Source of the DNA: Syngnathus acus
Lineage: Eukaryota > Chordata > Actinopteri > Syngnathiformes > Syngnathidae
DNA: 64,000 bases
Direction: 5' to 3'
Assembly: GCF_901709675.1 (NCBI RefSeq)
Contig: NC_051088.1
Span: forward strand, 24,835,193-24,899,192
Under the pieces are notes generated by a model, which saw only the letters and a list, made by a program, of their open reading frames with translations, ran no database searches and was not told the origin of the DNA. Shown here in pieces: positions 49,901 through 64,000 of the stretch (positions within the stretch are counted from its first letter, which is position 1; each line of letters begins with the position of its first letter). The translations under genes and the position numbers were made by a program.

Positions 49901-52900
49901 CCCAGAGGCCCGAGCAGGATGAAAAGAAACCTGCGAGAGAGGACACAGTCAGGGAGTGTGCTGGATCATCTGTCCAAAAAGAAACACAGAGGTCAACCTA
50001 GTGGTGATGGGAACCTCAGCCAGGCCGCTGAGCAGCACAGCGGGCGCCAGGCGGACAAAGGCCACCACAGGGCGTTCGAGAAATTCCAACTCCCCAACCA
50101 GGATGTTGGAGGCCTCTGCGCCAGGTGGGATCTTCTTCATGAAGTGAAGGTCAATCTAATAAACAAAACTTGTTCATAACCCATCAACTCTTTATCCTCA
50201 TCATTCTAGAGAGAGTTATTGTGACTAATTTATATAAGACCTTGATTTCAATAAAAAGGCAATTGTGAAAGTACAGGACAAAGTTTCGTACGAGTTGTGT
50301 GAAAGGTGAAGGTAGCCATGGAGTCCCGCAAGGGTCAATACTAGACACAATATTATTTCGTTTCATGTTGAAGAGAAGCCAAAATCATGAATTGGAAGAC
50401 TTGAATATCTTTATTTGTTCACATCCACAATGGTGCATATGTACTTGTTCATTATTTTCTCCCCTTGTTGTAGGTACAGTAATTCTGTCTCCAGGAACAC
50501 TACTTCTTCTTGTAGGCCATGTCAGATTAGGATTTTACTCATAAACAAAACTATTCACACTCATATCAACACCTGCGGGGAAAGTGAGTGCGCCTGGAGA
50601 AAACCCACGCCACGCAAGCATGGTGACGAAGTATTTTCACCATGTATTTTTCGTAAAGTAAATAGCTTGGTCCTCTAGTTACATGATGTCCAATTTCCCA
50701 GGATAAGTTGCAAAAGCACACGGTACCCAATCTTAAATCAACAATCTCACTTTTCCGCAGATAAACAGCAAAAGCAGCGGTGGCTCACCTTGCTGAAGTC
50801 GACAGCGCTGTTTTCTCGACTGACGTCCTGTTTGCCCTCGGTCATCGCTGACTGAGACTGAGATGAAACGGTTTGTCCTGTCATGAAAACACTGATATCA
50901 GGTCAGCCAAAATACCTAACTGGATGTCGTTCGTTCATTTATTCTTTGAATGAATGGCTAACGCGTCCTCACCATTCTTATCCATGGAGTGAGGCTCTGA
51001 TTGCTTCTTGCCAATGTCTGCAAAGGAGCGGACAATGGGGATACGGTTGGCAAGCTTCTTGTGGTTCTGGTGGTGATGCTGCTTGAGCAGGGCCTCACGA
51101 ATCCTCCTCCTGGCATCCTGACCCAGTTGACCAGACACTTCGTGCTGATCCAGGACCATGTCTGAAAAGGAGAGCGAGCCACAGCTAGTTTTTTTTAATG
51201 ATCGATGGATTCTATACTGTCATTGCTAATAAGTATGGGTTCATTGTCTCTATGGAAAAGAAACACTTGTGATTGGATAAAAATGATTTGGAGTATTTTT
51301 GAAAAAGCATTGTTGTACCTGCAATCTCCTCCAGCGAATTTGCTCTCATGTCCAGCATAACAGTGCCATTCATGATGCAGCTGCGGAGCTCAAAGAGACT
51401 GTGGAGGGACAGCGTGGCCACGTAGGGCTTACTCCATCGCTCGCCACCATCCTCGACGTCTTCCTCAAACTTCAGCCACCTTTACACACAAATACAGCAG
51501 CTGTTGCCAAAGCATCAACATCTGGATGGGTCGCAAAAATGATGATGCTTGTCTTGACTTTTTATTGTTTGGTATTTTCGTCTTCATCGGATTCATTTGA
51601 GGGTGTTAGATACCAACACAGATATTCATTCATTGGTACGGATACTAAACTACTTGGACTCAAATTAGAAAATGAGTCTGGATCATTTGGAGTGACATTT
51701 AGAGGAGACCTAAGAAGAAGACGTGGGTGTGAAGAACAACACTTTGTCCGCAACCCTCCATCCAAGATTTTGTTTGCAAACATGAAAATGTCTCCAGGGT
51801 AGGATGTGGTGCAAGAAAAACAAGCCCACCTGGCAGTCTCCTTCCATTCTGCATCCTCGCCCTCTCTGAGGCAAATTTCATCCAGCTCGGTGAACAAGGC
51901 GTGCGGGATGTGCTCCTCGTCGCCATCCTCTGTCCCCAACAAGAACTGCACCCTCTGGGCTGGCGTGTCTGCTGCAGCAAAGGACGACGTTTCATTTCTG
52001 CTAAAACCGCAGCCACATGAAAACGTAAGGAACGTCGGGACACCGACTGTGTGAGGGAGATTCTCGTCCGTCGTCAGCCGTGGAGTCCCTCTCCTTGGAG
52101 CGCTTCCTGTGTCTGTGGCCGTGGTGACGGTGGCGGCGATGTGATCTGCGGCCCAGAGGAACATGTACCCCAATGTAAAGAGTGCGGTGACCTGGAGTCA
52201 ACAAGAAAGGGGAAAATAAACATTTGGGGTGAGAGCTTTTACTTGAAGCTCTCTTTCACTGGAAATGTCTCTGCAAATGCCATTACAGTCATCTGTCTCC
52301 CACAAAAACCTGTTGTTTTTTCAAGAACAAGAAAAAAAGAGCTCTAAAACACTGTCATTTATAAAAACATGGTCATAACAAATGAGGTCAAGAATTCAGC
52401 AAACATTTGTGCATTGTAATTCATTAATTGCGTCTTTTGCTGTGTGTGCAACTTGGCCACCGGGGGCAGTATAATACTGCCACAACTACAGCATGTAACT
52501 CGGTATTGTAATATGGGTAATATTGGTCATTTTTTGTAGAGCATAAAGAATGCATACCTGTGAGTGTCACGATTGTGTTGCTGCACCATTTGTGTTTGAA
52601 TCTCCATTCCTTACTGTGTTGATTCATTTCTCTTCCAAATAAAAATGGTTTGGTGGGGGGCTTTTTCTTGCTTGTTTACATTGAATGCAGACCTAGCAAC
52701 GGTTTCCCCCACATTTTAGCTGCCACGATTGTGCGTGCGGAATTCGAGCATGCATGCACAAGGTTAGAGTGAAGATAATCTGAGCTGACTGTCTCCTCTT
52801 TTTTATTGCAGTGGAGCTGACTGGCCGGCCAGTGATGCACAGCCCCAACCCTCCACCCATCTCTGGCTCTCAGCTGAGTGATCAGAGAACTGTGACTGCC

Positions 52901-55900
52901 CTGTTCTTGCCTCCTGCACCATATGAGGTGCCACAGTAAAACCAAGTCGATCTGATTCGACACATACAATAAGCGGCTCAGAAAATAGATGGATGGGCTA
53001 TTCATTCCAGAATTTTGAGATAGGAGTGGTTGGTCTGCTGATTTTCTTTTTTCTTTTGCGCAAACTTGAAATGAGTGTTGTATGGTGATCGGTGACAGAA
53101 CATTTATTACAAACATGCGGTACAAAATCAACGCATGGACAAATCTTGCCTTGCACAAAATGTAACATTTGCTTTCATGAATAATATATAACACGGAGAG
53201 AGGGTTGTTACCTTCTAGTTCTTCCTTCTCAAAGTTGGTGTTCAGCATGGAGCGGGTTCCGCCACGGTCCACCACTGCTTCCTCATCAGTCCTCTGACAC
53301 AAACACACACAGACAAGGCTTGCTTCAGGACTGGACATAATCGAAACCCGAACATTTCTTCAACCTTACGCTATATATCGAGTATATCCAAAGCTGCACC
53401 CAAAAAGTGAAACTCTGCACCACTAACTGTAGACATAACAAGTCAGCCAATTTCAATACAGTATTTGAAAGCTGCTTTTAAAAAAAAAAAATACATCTGC
53501 TGTCCAAATGAAGTAGCTCTGACCAACCAATCCGAGGACAGAAATAGGCCAACGTTAGTCTGGCCTTTCCTGAATTTGGGAATTGGATGGGTTAAATAAA
53601 TAGCAAGAACCATGCATATGACCCTGGGCAGATTACATTCAAATGAAAACACATCATAGCAGAAATCTCAACAACATAGACATTACTGGTGATGGTGTTT
53701 CGGCGTCCATGTACCACAAGATTGCTTTTACTGTCTTGGGCGCTCACTTGTCTTCCACACTCTGGGCTCTACTTAGACGACGAGTAAAAGCAAGCAGCAG
53801 ACAGCCATGAACCCTCGCTGTCGGGTGAGGCGGAAGAAGAGGCAGAACGGAACGCCGGCAGGAGCACAATGATGAGATTCAGCCTCCCGGCTGACAATTT
53901 AACCAAAGCCGGCCGGGCTCACCAATGGCCAAACAAGGGTGTCACTGCAGGAGACAGCTCTGGCCCTAATACAAACTAATTCCACCATGAAAGATGCGGT
54001 GAGAATGACTCGAATTTTTGTATCTTTGGATATTTTGATGAAAACATCATCATAAGACACGTTTTAAATTGTGATTTGAAGCTATTTCTCTGATGCCAAG
54101 TGTCAGGGTCAAAGGTCATACACCAATCACCATTGTGAAAAGAAAATAAGTACACATGGAGTACATCGTGACAGGCTTAGGGCTGCACTTGCTGAGTATC
54201 TGACGCTTATCCGGCAAAGATTAACGGGCAAGTGAAATGGTGGCACATCACTCACTCTCTCACACATGGATGATAAGACGGAAGATCAAAAGCGTTTCGC
54301 GGCAAGCTCGTGCTGGTGAGTTGGTATTCAATGTCCGATGAGATAAGTCTGTGTTAATTGACTCAAACGGGATGTCGCTGGCATGACAAAAAGAACACAA
54401 AGGCTTGTCTCGCATTTACATCACATTACGGTGCAGCTGGAAAATGCCGATCGAATGTTCAACTGCACTACGTCCACTACTGGTGTTCCTTTTCCTCAGA
54501 TGGAGCTAAGTAAGGAAAGTAGACATTAAACATTCATAAACATAGAAACCCGGCAGTGACGAACACGCCTGGTGTTAAGTGGTGCGAACGTTCATAGCAA
54601 ATGCGTGTGTAACTAACATTAACATCCAAAGAGCTAGCTTAAAAAAAAATAAAATAAATACACACTTAGAAATTTAAGTTGATCAACTCCAAATAGGACA
54701 ACACACTACAGTGATGAAAATTGTTTGCTAATCTCATTGGACTATTGTTCAAATTTGTTTGGCACAAAATGGCGGCTGGCAAGTAAATGTTCTTCATCAA
54801 GTGTTGATTAGAAAGCAGAATGTTTTTGGAGCAAAACTGTCTTTTGGATAGGAGGCCTAATACAATTAGTCTGCTCTATACTACTAAAAATATCCAATTT
54901 AAATATATTTAATAGTACAGTAAGTCTTTAGGAAAGATTTAAGCAGAAGCTTACGCAACGCTGTTGTTTTTTGTGCTCGCATACGTATTTGTGTTTATTA
55001 CAGTCTAAATGCATATAGGCAAGTCTTTTGTCTGTGTAGTTCATCAAGAAGTATCTCCATAACAGCTACATTTTATATGAAGGCCGAAAGCCACTTTTCA
55101 ACTTGTCAACCTTACCACTCTGCGATGATAGTTATAGCCCGCCAGCTAACGCTAGCTGTCTAATATGTTCCGTGTGGGGACTCGGTACGGCTCTGTACCT
55201 TACAGAATGTTTCCTACCCTCCCAAAAAATCAAATACATGTACCACAACCCCTATTATGTAATGATGAGCTAAAATATCCACCCAGCAGTCCTCTGTTTC
55301 TTTTTATAGGCCGTAATGATACAGCTAGCTGAGCTAAACCTGAAAGCATTTAAAAAGAAATACGATGAAAATGGAATCAGGAATTTCATGAATGATGTTG
55401 TGTGATGCAGGCTATCAGGGGAGAACAGGGAGCACGGAAGCAAGACTGCAGGGGGATGAACGAGGTGGAGGAGGGGTGGACATGCGACCATGCGTGATAG
55501 AGACATGCTCACGTGTTTTTCTATGTACAATCCATGATGATTATGTGCCAGCCACAACATTATGACCAGCGCTGGCCCAATATAATGTTATCTGCTACAA
55601 GAACTGAAACATTCTAATAAATGAGAAGAACAGTTTTGCTCTGACTCCAGTCCAATGTCACGTTGCTCTTGTGAAGGTCAGGATGTTTTCGACATGTTGC
55701 GCAAATATGAGCTCACGCAATTCTTATTCCACACAGCCTGCCTGTCTTCTTTTTTTAAAACTGTCAATACACACTGTGTGTAACTGTATCAAGCTAATGG
55801 TTTTCTGCGTTTTACATACCAATGTATTTGAACTACGCAAAGCCTTTTGTGAGTATTCTCTGAATAATAAGCAATAAAATATATATGTTGAACATGTTTG

Positions 55901-58900
55901 GGAAGCGCTAACTGTATTTTAAATATCTGGTTGATCTTTTGGTCAGTTGGAAAAAAGATCCGGGTTTGCTGAGATCAACAATATGATATTTATTCTACTA
56001 CAAGTTCATGAAGCATCCAAATGATTGAAGTGTGAACCACCAACACAAAATATTTAGTTTACTTTTTTTTTTTTTAAGCGCGTTTTGAGGGGGCTATACC
56101 GTAACGTGACAAGCAGTTTCTCCTTCATTCGTCACCACAAATGAATAGAACAACCCAGTTGGCTATTGCTAAACTGTGCTAATGCAGCCGCCCTAATTAA
56201 CTTTGACATAATAAAGCTGCTATGTTTTCCAACAGGTGCCCGTCCGTCCCTATAGTGTCATGTGAAAATGGCCACTCTCGCTCGCTGGCGAGTCATGGAC
56301 AGCTGGGGAAGGAATTATGTGCATTAGCCGCACTGTTACATCACAATCAGTAAAGAACGGCGCACATGCTTTCAAAACATTCACTTGGTTGTTTCAATTC
56401 ATGCACTCAAATCTATAGCCAAGCAATTCAAAAGTCACATTTTCCACATTATGTCCACTCTAGGCTTTGAGCAGCAGCTTACTTCAATTCCTATATTCCA
56501 CACATGCTCCTTATGAGTAATCCTTTCCCAATATCATGTAACTCTGTGAAAAACAGGTACAATGTGTGACCTAATTTCGGCAATAAGCTATTCATGGGTG
56601 TTCCCTGGGGAGCAACATAATGAAGGTTAAATTACTATTGTGGGAGCTACAGTATACTTCTCTTAAAAAAAAAAAAAATACACCACAGCATTTGACACGC
56701 AACAGCATGTGGGCTTGAGAAAAAATGGCTTGAAAGACAAAGCAATTTGATTTATTTCACGCTGCATAAGTGTAAACACTACATTGTGGCGGCTTTTAGT
56801 TGACAAAGACGGAGATGGATTATCGGTGGCTGTAAGGGCCTCTGCGACTGGCGGGTGGTTTTAGTTGTCATGGTTTTTCATCCCTACAGATGGTTACCGT
56901 GGCGATGATAACCGCTGAGAGCATCAGCACTTAGAAAAACGGAAATATTCCGTCTGCATAAAAGGCCCTGTCAAAATAGTACAAACGCTTTTTTTTTTTC
57001 TTTCTTTTTCCGAACCCGATGAAGTAACCGGAATCATTGCAGCAGATATAAGCCCCAATCTCAGAACAGGACGGTCCCATCTGTCAAGGCAAGCTTCTCT
57101 CACATGCGCACATCCAAATCCCGTCGGCAAGAACTTTCCAAATCAAATGAATTTCAGCAGCCTACCCGGTAACTAAATCTCTTGTTGCAGTCCACCGAGA
57201 GCATTTTGGGTCCCTTGGGACGGGACAGGATGGTTACTAAACCCCCTCCTTGTTTGTGGTAGGATGAGAGGGTCAGAAGCGTCCCACTCGCAGCTCACGG
57301 CGATGTCAGCTCGGAATGGAACATGGCGAGCGAGCTCACATCCAAGAAACGGAGCTCAGCTCAGCTCAGCTCAGAATCAATCGTGTCTCGTCTCATCCAG
57401 GGTCAAATGTTTGTGCCTCGCATCCATCCGCCAATCCGCCCATCACCCGCATTGGTTCAACAGGGATTATAGCGCTTGTGACATCACCGACGCCAACATG
57501 ATTGGAGCAAAGCTTGTTTCTCTCCCAGCTTGGTAGATTTGTTATCTCAAGTCGGCGTCCCAAAAAGTTGACAATCAAGAAAAAGAACAACAATGGTGAC
57601 AACGGTGCCAGACTTCAATCGGTGGTGTAAGAGACAAGAAATATAGACGGGAACGATCAAGTGCTGGCAACACTTGATGAATATAATGATAGCCGACATT
57701 GTGCTTCTAGAAGCCCATCCCTTTTCTTTCATACACTTCAACCGCCCACAGGCACCATGACCACTCACTCGTAACACCAACCAACCATAAGAGGTGAAAA
57801 GAATACATCTGGCAGTTAGCGGAAGGTAAAGTGTTGCCATTCAACTAACATGGTACATCTAAACCAAATATTATAAGGTCAGAAATGAAAGATTTTACAA
57901 CATATAATTGTAAAAAAAGCAAGGGGGGTGTGGAAAAAGGTCCTTGTTTCCTCTTTTCATTTTAACATTCAGTACAATATTGTACCAGTCAGCCTTGAAA
58001 GGTCAAGCTCGTCCATACGTGGTGCAACCTTGAAGTGTTAAGTTAGTGCGGTGTGCTAGCCGCTTTTTACTTACTGTCCTTCACGCAAGATTCCAAACTT
58101 GCGATCCATTGCCCAAATGTGGAATGCGCTTCCGCTTCGGTTAAGAGATGTTTTTAAAAAGTAGTCACAAAAGACTTTTTGTATTACCTTTAAATACTGT
58201 GTGACTCAAACTTACTGCATACTGAAGTCGTTTTAAAATGGACCGAGCCAAAGTAAAATGTCCATTTTAGCATTATTTAGCTCACAGTAAGCACAAACCT
58301 TTTTTGATGCCTGCCTTGTCGTGGTCACAAAACTGAATTTGCTTTTAGCTCTTGGTAATTGAATTCAGAAAGAATCCAAGCCAGTGTGTGCTAAAAGCTA
58401 AATTAATTGAGGGAATAAAAGGAGTGGACTTACCACATTTTTAGTTTCTTGCACGCTTTGTTCCTGCAATCATAAGACATCAGATATTAGGACAAAATGA
58501 AAAACAATTGTCAAAATGCTAACAATGAGATTTGTCGATTCATCGTGATTAATTGTTCAAGATCCTCCAAATTGTCCTTCAACTATAACCTCAAATTCCC
58601 TTTGAAATTCCATTTTAAAAGTTCAAAGCTTCACAATTGCTTCTCCGTAGAACTATTCAAATTTGGATTCATCGCCCCAAAGAAGCAACTTTAAAAACCT
58701 CAAGGCCATGTCCCAGATTTTTAACGTTGCTTTTGTACAATGGCAAAAGTGAAGTCCATTACGATCAAGAGCCGTCACAAAACTCAACATTAAGTCCCGT
58801 TCAATAGAAAACATTAAGTCCAGTCCAGAACCAATCATTGCTGCAGAAATCTCTGGTAATACAATTCAGTGGGAATTGATAGATCAGTTGTGGTTTCCAA

Positions 58901-60238
58901 CCTAATTGACAGAACAGGCACACAATCACATGGAGGCTAATATCTTTTACTAGCTCTGTATTATTATTTTTTATTTCCTGATTAAAATGTAAAGTTGTAA
59001 TTATTTGCTTGCATTCCTGTACATACCAAAAAACATTTTTAAAAGGTGAATTGAGCTTTAAATTTGTTTCAAAATGCTTCGAGGAAAATGGAGAAGCCCA
59101 CATGAAAGATTATGAAGTGTTTTATGTGGTCTCTTGGAAAAAAGATTTTTTTTGGGGTCAGCTGTGGCATAAACTGTAAACTGTGTGGTGGTCTAATAAT
59201 TCTTTCAAGCACTGAATATCGTCAGAATTGATGCCAGATATTGTGCTTATCTCTGTAAACGTAAATATTGTTTCATTCTGGAGCTTATTGACCGATGAAG
59301 AAGTGATTTCACTCCACTGGTCTGAATGGATCATCGATGACGCCATATTGTGGCAGGCGGAAAGTATCAAATGAACCTAACGTTTTATTTTAGCTCATCA
59401 ACCTTTTTCCAATGTTGAATATGTGCATTGGCTCAATAGAAGCATGCGCTAAATCCTATTGAATCGCATCAATACTCGCTTCTCGGACATGATGGCTCCA
59501 CTATTGCTCCGCATAGCGACATGACATCCTACTGATGCTATGACAACACAGAGAACAAGCACACCGTGTATCCTAAAATAAATCGAGTCAAGATTTCCCA
59601 TTTTTTTCCTTCTGAATAATGATGAGATGACGCTCTCGTTAGCGACGTGAACTGGGCAGGTGCTCATTCTGCCTCTGAATCACCAAATGATTCATTCCAA
59701 AAATGATGATGGATTTCAGAGAATTTAGTAGGGGGGCCTTCTTGTTAGTTGAAAGATGCCTCATCCTAGCTCACAGGTTGCATAAGAGGCTGCAGGTAGT
59801 AGAGGGCGCGTGAAGTACACTCACTGGGCATTGGGTCCAAATCTGTTTGGATTTTGAAAAACACCTCTCTTTTGATGGACGATGACAGCATCCTATCCAT
59901 TTCACATCATGTATAACAAGCAGACTGCAGCGATGCACATCAAGCATCATTCAAATTGAATGAGGATGGGATCGTTTTTGCACTTTTTGCTTTAAATGAC
60001 ATTGAATTTGGAATGTGTGACAAATGAATTGGAGTGGAATTGTAAATCCCAATTGCAGTGCGCCACAGAGATTCAAATGCTTCTAGCCAAGGGAGACATT
60101 GACCGACCGTCCGTCTTGTGTTGAATTCTAAAGAGAAATAGCCAAACGTGGACATTTCACACACGAATGAAGACAAGTCATTTGACTCACCGCTGGCAAC
60201 AGGGGCTCCATTTGAGCACCCTGGTCGGTAATGTCCAT
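43998..60238 (-). CDS. slc4a10: Na+-coupled bicarbonate transporter NBCn2/NCBE (25 core exons)
   Basis: Plasma-membrane importer of Na+ and HCO3-, regulating pH in neurons and choroid plexus. Exons in transcription order: 60238-60191, 53293-53212, 52191-52048, 51971-51830, 51479-51319, 51161-50973, 50877-50789, 50155-49998, 49930-49843, 49620-49474, 48964-48864, 48711-48537, 48413-48280, 48197-47952, 47840-47735, 47397-47236, 47168-47055, 46927-46766, 46704-46453, 46373-46305, 45950-45777, 45659-45537, 45456-45392, 45298-45194, 44073-43998. All phases agree: 1,103 residues (human about 1,118). The N-terminus reads [16 protein letters not shown], then [14 protein letters not shown] His/Arg-rich cluster is in 52191-52048. 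The cytoplasmic domain contains [10 protein letters not shown] and [19 protein letters not shown]. The membrane domain runs from KRKAP to FPMMV. The exofacial loop (47840-47735) has NET, NIT and NWT glycosylation sites. The C-terminus SLDRETSL is a class I PDZ ligand. SLC4A10 over SLC4A7/8 rests on [25 protein letters not shown] and synteny. Confidence 0.96.
44732..44748 (-). other. slc4a10: Candidate 17-nt alternative exon of slc4a10
   Basis: On the minus strand AAGCTGAGAAGCCAAAG lies between a CTTCCTAG acceptor and a GTGAGT donor, in the intron between 45194 and 44073. Inclusion after the phase-2 exon ending at 45194 gives Arg-Ser-stop. That would remove the ETSL tail encoded by 44073-43998. 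Alternative C-termini with and without a PDZ ligand are known in mammalian NBCn2. This particular exon is unproven. Confidence 0.4.
53294..60190 (-). other. slc4a10: slc4a10 intron 1
   Basis: A 6.9-kb intron between the first two coding exons. Apart from the 30-nt cassette candidate at 58434-58463 no coding sequence is seen. GC-rich unique stretches at about 53790-53940 and 56150-56350, and a GTTACCGTGGCGATGATAAC block at 56891-56910 resembling an RFX X-box, are candidate regulatory sequence. A (GCTCA)n tract is at 57352-57374. Confidence 0.6.
58434..58463 (-). CDS. slc4a10: Candidate in-frame 30-nt cassette microexon of slc4a10
   Basis: On the minus strand a TGATTGCAG acceptor and a GTAAGT donor bracket 30 nt coding [10 protein letters not shown]. 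Both neighbouring junctions (60191 and 53293) are phase 0. Inclusion adds ten residues between MEPLLPA and [12 protein letters not shown] without changing frame. Absence of stops, exact phase and strong splice sites support a true cassette. Conservation and expression are unknown. Confidence 0.65.
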
Positions 60239-62469
60239 CTTTTCCTCCTCCTCCTCCTCCTCCTTCCAAATGTGTTGCGCTTCTTGAGTTGAGATGCCGA
60301 TTAAGGAGAGTGGCTGCTATGTCTCCTTCTCCCCTCCACTCGCAGTACAGTTTATTTACCGGTTGGGCTTTTCTCAAATGGAGGTGGCAAAGCATGCCCT
60401 ACATATTTTACGCATGGAGGAGGGAGCTTGCGCCAGCCCACAGACACGTACGTGGGGAGGGGGATCGGCGCCAGAGAGCCTCCGTACGAATTCGTCGTAA
60501 CAGGGATATGCGCATAAATATATCAAATGTAATAAAGACAGCAGAAAGCGTGAGTGGTGCATTGACATTGTGTTTTTAATTTACGCCCACGAACACAACA
60601 GGGTTTGTTACAGTGGCAGCGGGATGTAGCTGCTTTTTTTTTTTTACGTAGCCTGGATGTGTTAACATAACGGAAATAAAGTCGCAGCATAATGTGATCG
60701 TGACCACATTTCAGTCTATGCGGCACGCGATCATGTGCGGCCATCGCGCATCATGACGAAGGATGCTGCGGTACCTCAATCTTGTACTCTAGCGCCCCTA
60801 TCTGGACAAAACGGGGATTTTCTTTATTGTTTACCTCGAGTTGTAAAGGGCCTCTGTAGTAGTCACGGATTAGTAAGATTCTATTTATATTTGTTTGGTA
60901 CTAGAATTCATTTGTCACACGTGCCAAATTCCCTTTACAGTTGTTTGGTTCTCAAAATCTTTCTTTTTTTTCATGTTGCATCTTTTAATAGACTGACACG
61001 TCACACATCAAACTATGCTAGTAGAGAAAGCTACAATCATCATTCAAACCATTTACCCTGGTTGTATTGTAATTTGGTATACTGTACTGTAGTATTTGAT
61101 TGGTCAAACATTAGCTGGAGTACTCTGGTTTATTCCTGCTGCAAAAGCAGGGAATTATACAGATATATATATATTTTGAATTAAATTGGAGGAAGGAAGT
61201 CAGAATGGCAGGCTATGTTATGGAATGGTAGAAAAGAAAGATGATATGGAATTCAGGATGATATGCAAGGAAGGAAGGATTGAAGGAAGGAAAGTATAAA
61301 AGAGAGAGATTAAGAACTGAGATGAGTATGAAAGGAGACAAGAATGTATGAATGAAAGGAAGCAAGGAAAATTGGGTCAAGGATTGCATGAAAGGAAACA
61401 AACCCGAACCCTGGAAGATGTCTGAAACCTTACTTTGAAAAGACAAATCTTCCATAAAATCCAAAATACTTACTCTAAAACTCAGAATACAAACCTTTGC
61501 TTGATGCAAGAACTTTATTTCGTCCGTTTTTTGGGACTTGACGGATTGGAATGAAAGTGCTGCTGTGAGTCACAGAGCTGTGGAAAATTGTTTGGCGAAT
61601 GTTGATGGTAGGGCATTTACGAGATTGACCAAATGACGCATTTTAAAATTGTACTGTAGCTACTTTTCTTGTGGGCAAATAAATGAACCATAGTACAGCA
61701 TCCAAACATGGTTTTCTTTACACAAAGCAGGAAATCCGCGAACGATGTTTGAACTGAAATAGTTTTGTATGAGCGCAAACAGGTAGTGTACACATTGAAA
61801 TATACACTTGCCCAAATAATCTGTCGGTTTCTTCCATGGTGTAGTCCGGATCCGAACCGCCCTACAGTCAGACGTCATAACTGACAAGATGGCCGGGAGT
61901 TCGGGGCAAAAGTGAGGAAGGAAACCAAAACACGGGCTGCTTCGAGCACATGACGAACACTTAGTGCGAAGAGAATTGCTTCAAAAGTCCGCTATTCTAA
62001 GGTCCATTATTGCCATGCCGGGCTCGTTGTTGTTTGAGGCCGCTACTTGCAGACACCGTTCGGTTGTCTGCTATGATTGGCTAGCTAGGTAGCGAGCTAA
62101 CAATGCTATCTGTCCACCGAGCTAAAACTGTGACCGAAAGGCTTCACTTTTATAAAGTGACAGCGGGCTAAGAGCTTTGCATAAACTTCCATTTGGTTTC
62201 CGAACAACATGAGAAATTGCTGTCATATCAAAACGTCTTCCGGGCGTCGTTATTAAACGGAGGAGTTGAATTGAACTCGGAGCTTGTCGACTGTTAGCAA
62301 ACGTCCGTTATCTTGCCCAACCTTTAGTGATGCATTTTATTTTGGAAGGGAGACTCTGACACTATTTGAAGTCCACAATAGCCGCAGTACCCGGACCTTG
62401 TAGTCCATTCACGTCACTTAACGAGTAGTGGACATTAGTTGAGCCAAGAAGCTCTGAGCCAGTCTCACT
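60239..62469. other. Divergent intergenic region between slc4a10 (-) and stk24 (+)
   Basis: Holds the 5' flanks of both genes. A (TCC)n tract at 60244-60262 lies just 5' of the slc4a10 ATG, so it is probably in its 5' UTR. GGAAGGAA-rich sequence lies at about 61190-61390. A YY1-like AAGATGGCC at 61886-61894 is in the likely stk24 promoter or leader. No coding exon found. Confidence 0.6.
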
Positions 62470-62472
62470 ATG

Positions 62473-64000
<1,528 letters not shown>

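Noticed and set aside
51562-52173. 203-residue open frame on the minus strand
   Set aside because: Contains slc4a10 exon 4 (51971-51830) with intron read-through on both sides.
52676-53338. 220-residue open frame on the minus strand
   Set aside because: It is slc4a10 exon 2 (53293-53212) reading into its introns. Only [13 protein letters not shown] to EELEG matches the family.
57352-57374. GCTCA pentamer run as a switch-type recombination signal
   Set aside because: Only four or five units in an intron of a transporter gene. A simple repeat explains it.
60735-61184. 149-residue open frame between slc4a10 and stk24
   Set aside because: No recognisable domain, AT-rich composition and no splice or initiation context. 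Most likely chance.

Overview
The window is a piece of a teleost fish genome, most likely a percomorph. The evidence is compact GT-AG introns (down to 65 bp), vertebrate genes in a conserved block, tRNA-derived SINEs, fish-type LINE tails, hAT-like elements and many microsatellites. There is no prokaryotic content. Six protein-coding genes were assembled by hand from splice sites and reading phase. In order they are kcnh7 (+, exon 1 missing), gca (-), a dpp4/fap-family gene (+), proglucagon gcg (+), slc4a10 (-) and stk24 (+, runs off the right edge).

Layout. 1-10333 is non-coding sequence 5' of the first visible kcnh7 exon. 10334-20868 holds 15 kcnh7 exons, from the PAS domain to the C-terminal coiled coil. 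21045-27434 is a 6.39-kb transposon-like insertion with hAT-type inverted ends and a perfect 8-bp target duplication. Its core is about 17 copies of a ~235-bp unit, each with a ~90-bp hairpin, partly amplified as ~706-bp trimers. 28375-31344 is grancalcin in 8 exons. 33430-39030 is a 26-exon dipeptidyl peptidase. 40620-42533 is proglucagon, encoding glucagon, GLP-1 and GLP-2. 43998-60238 is the bicarbonate transporter slc4a10, with 25 core exons, a candidate 30-nt cassette exon and a candidate 17-nt alternative exon. 62473-63976 is the start of stk24.

The block matches the human 2q24 neighbourhood SLC4A10-DPP4-GCG-FAP-IFIH1-GCA-KCNH7, with differences. Only one DPP4/FAP-family gene is present. 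It lies on the FAP side of gcg but has a DPP4-like catalytic domain. No IFIH1 lies between gca and the peptidase. stk24, on another chromosome in human, is head-to-head with slc4a10. Functionally, the peptidase family that inactivates GLP-1 is encoded about 1.6 kb upstream of the GLP-1 precursor. Proglucagon has an in-frame stop overlapping its third coding donor and an intronic AATAAA, which would give a short glucagon/GLP-1-only product. kcnh7, gca, slc4a10 and stk24 are a K+ channel, a Ca2+ sensor, an ion transporter and a kinase with no obvious joint pathway.
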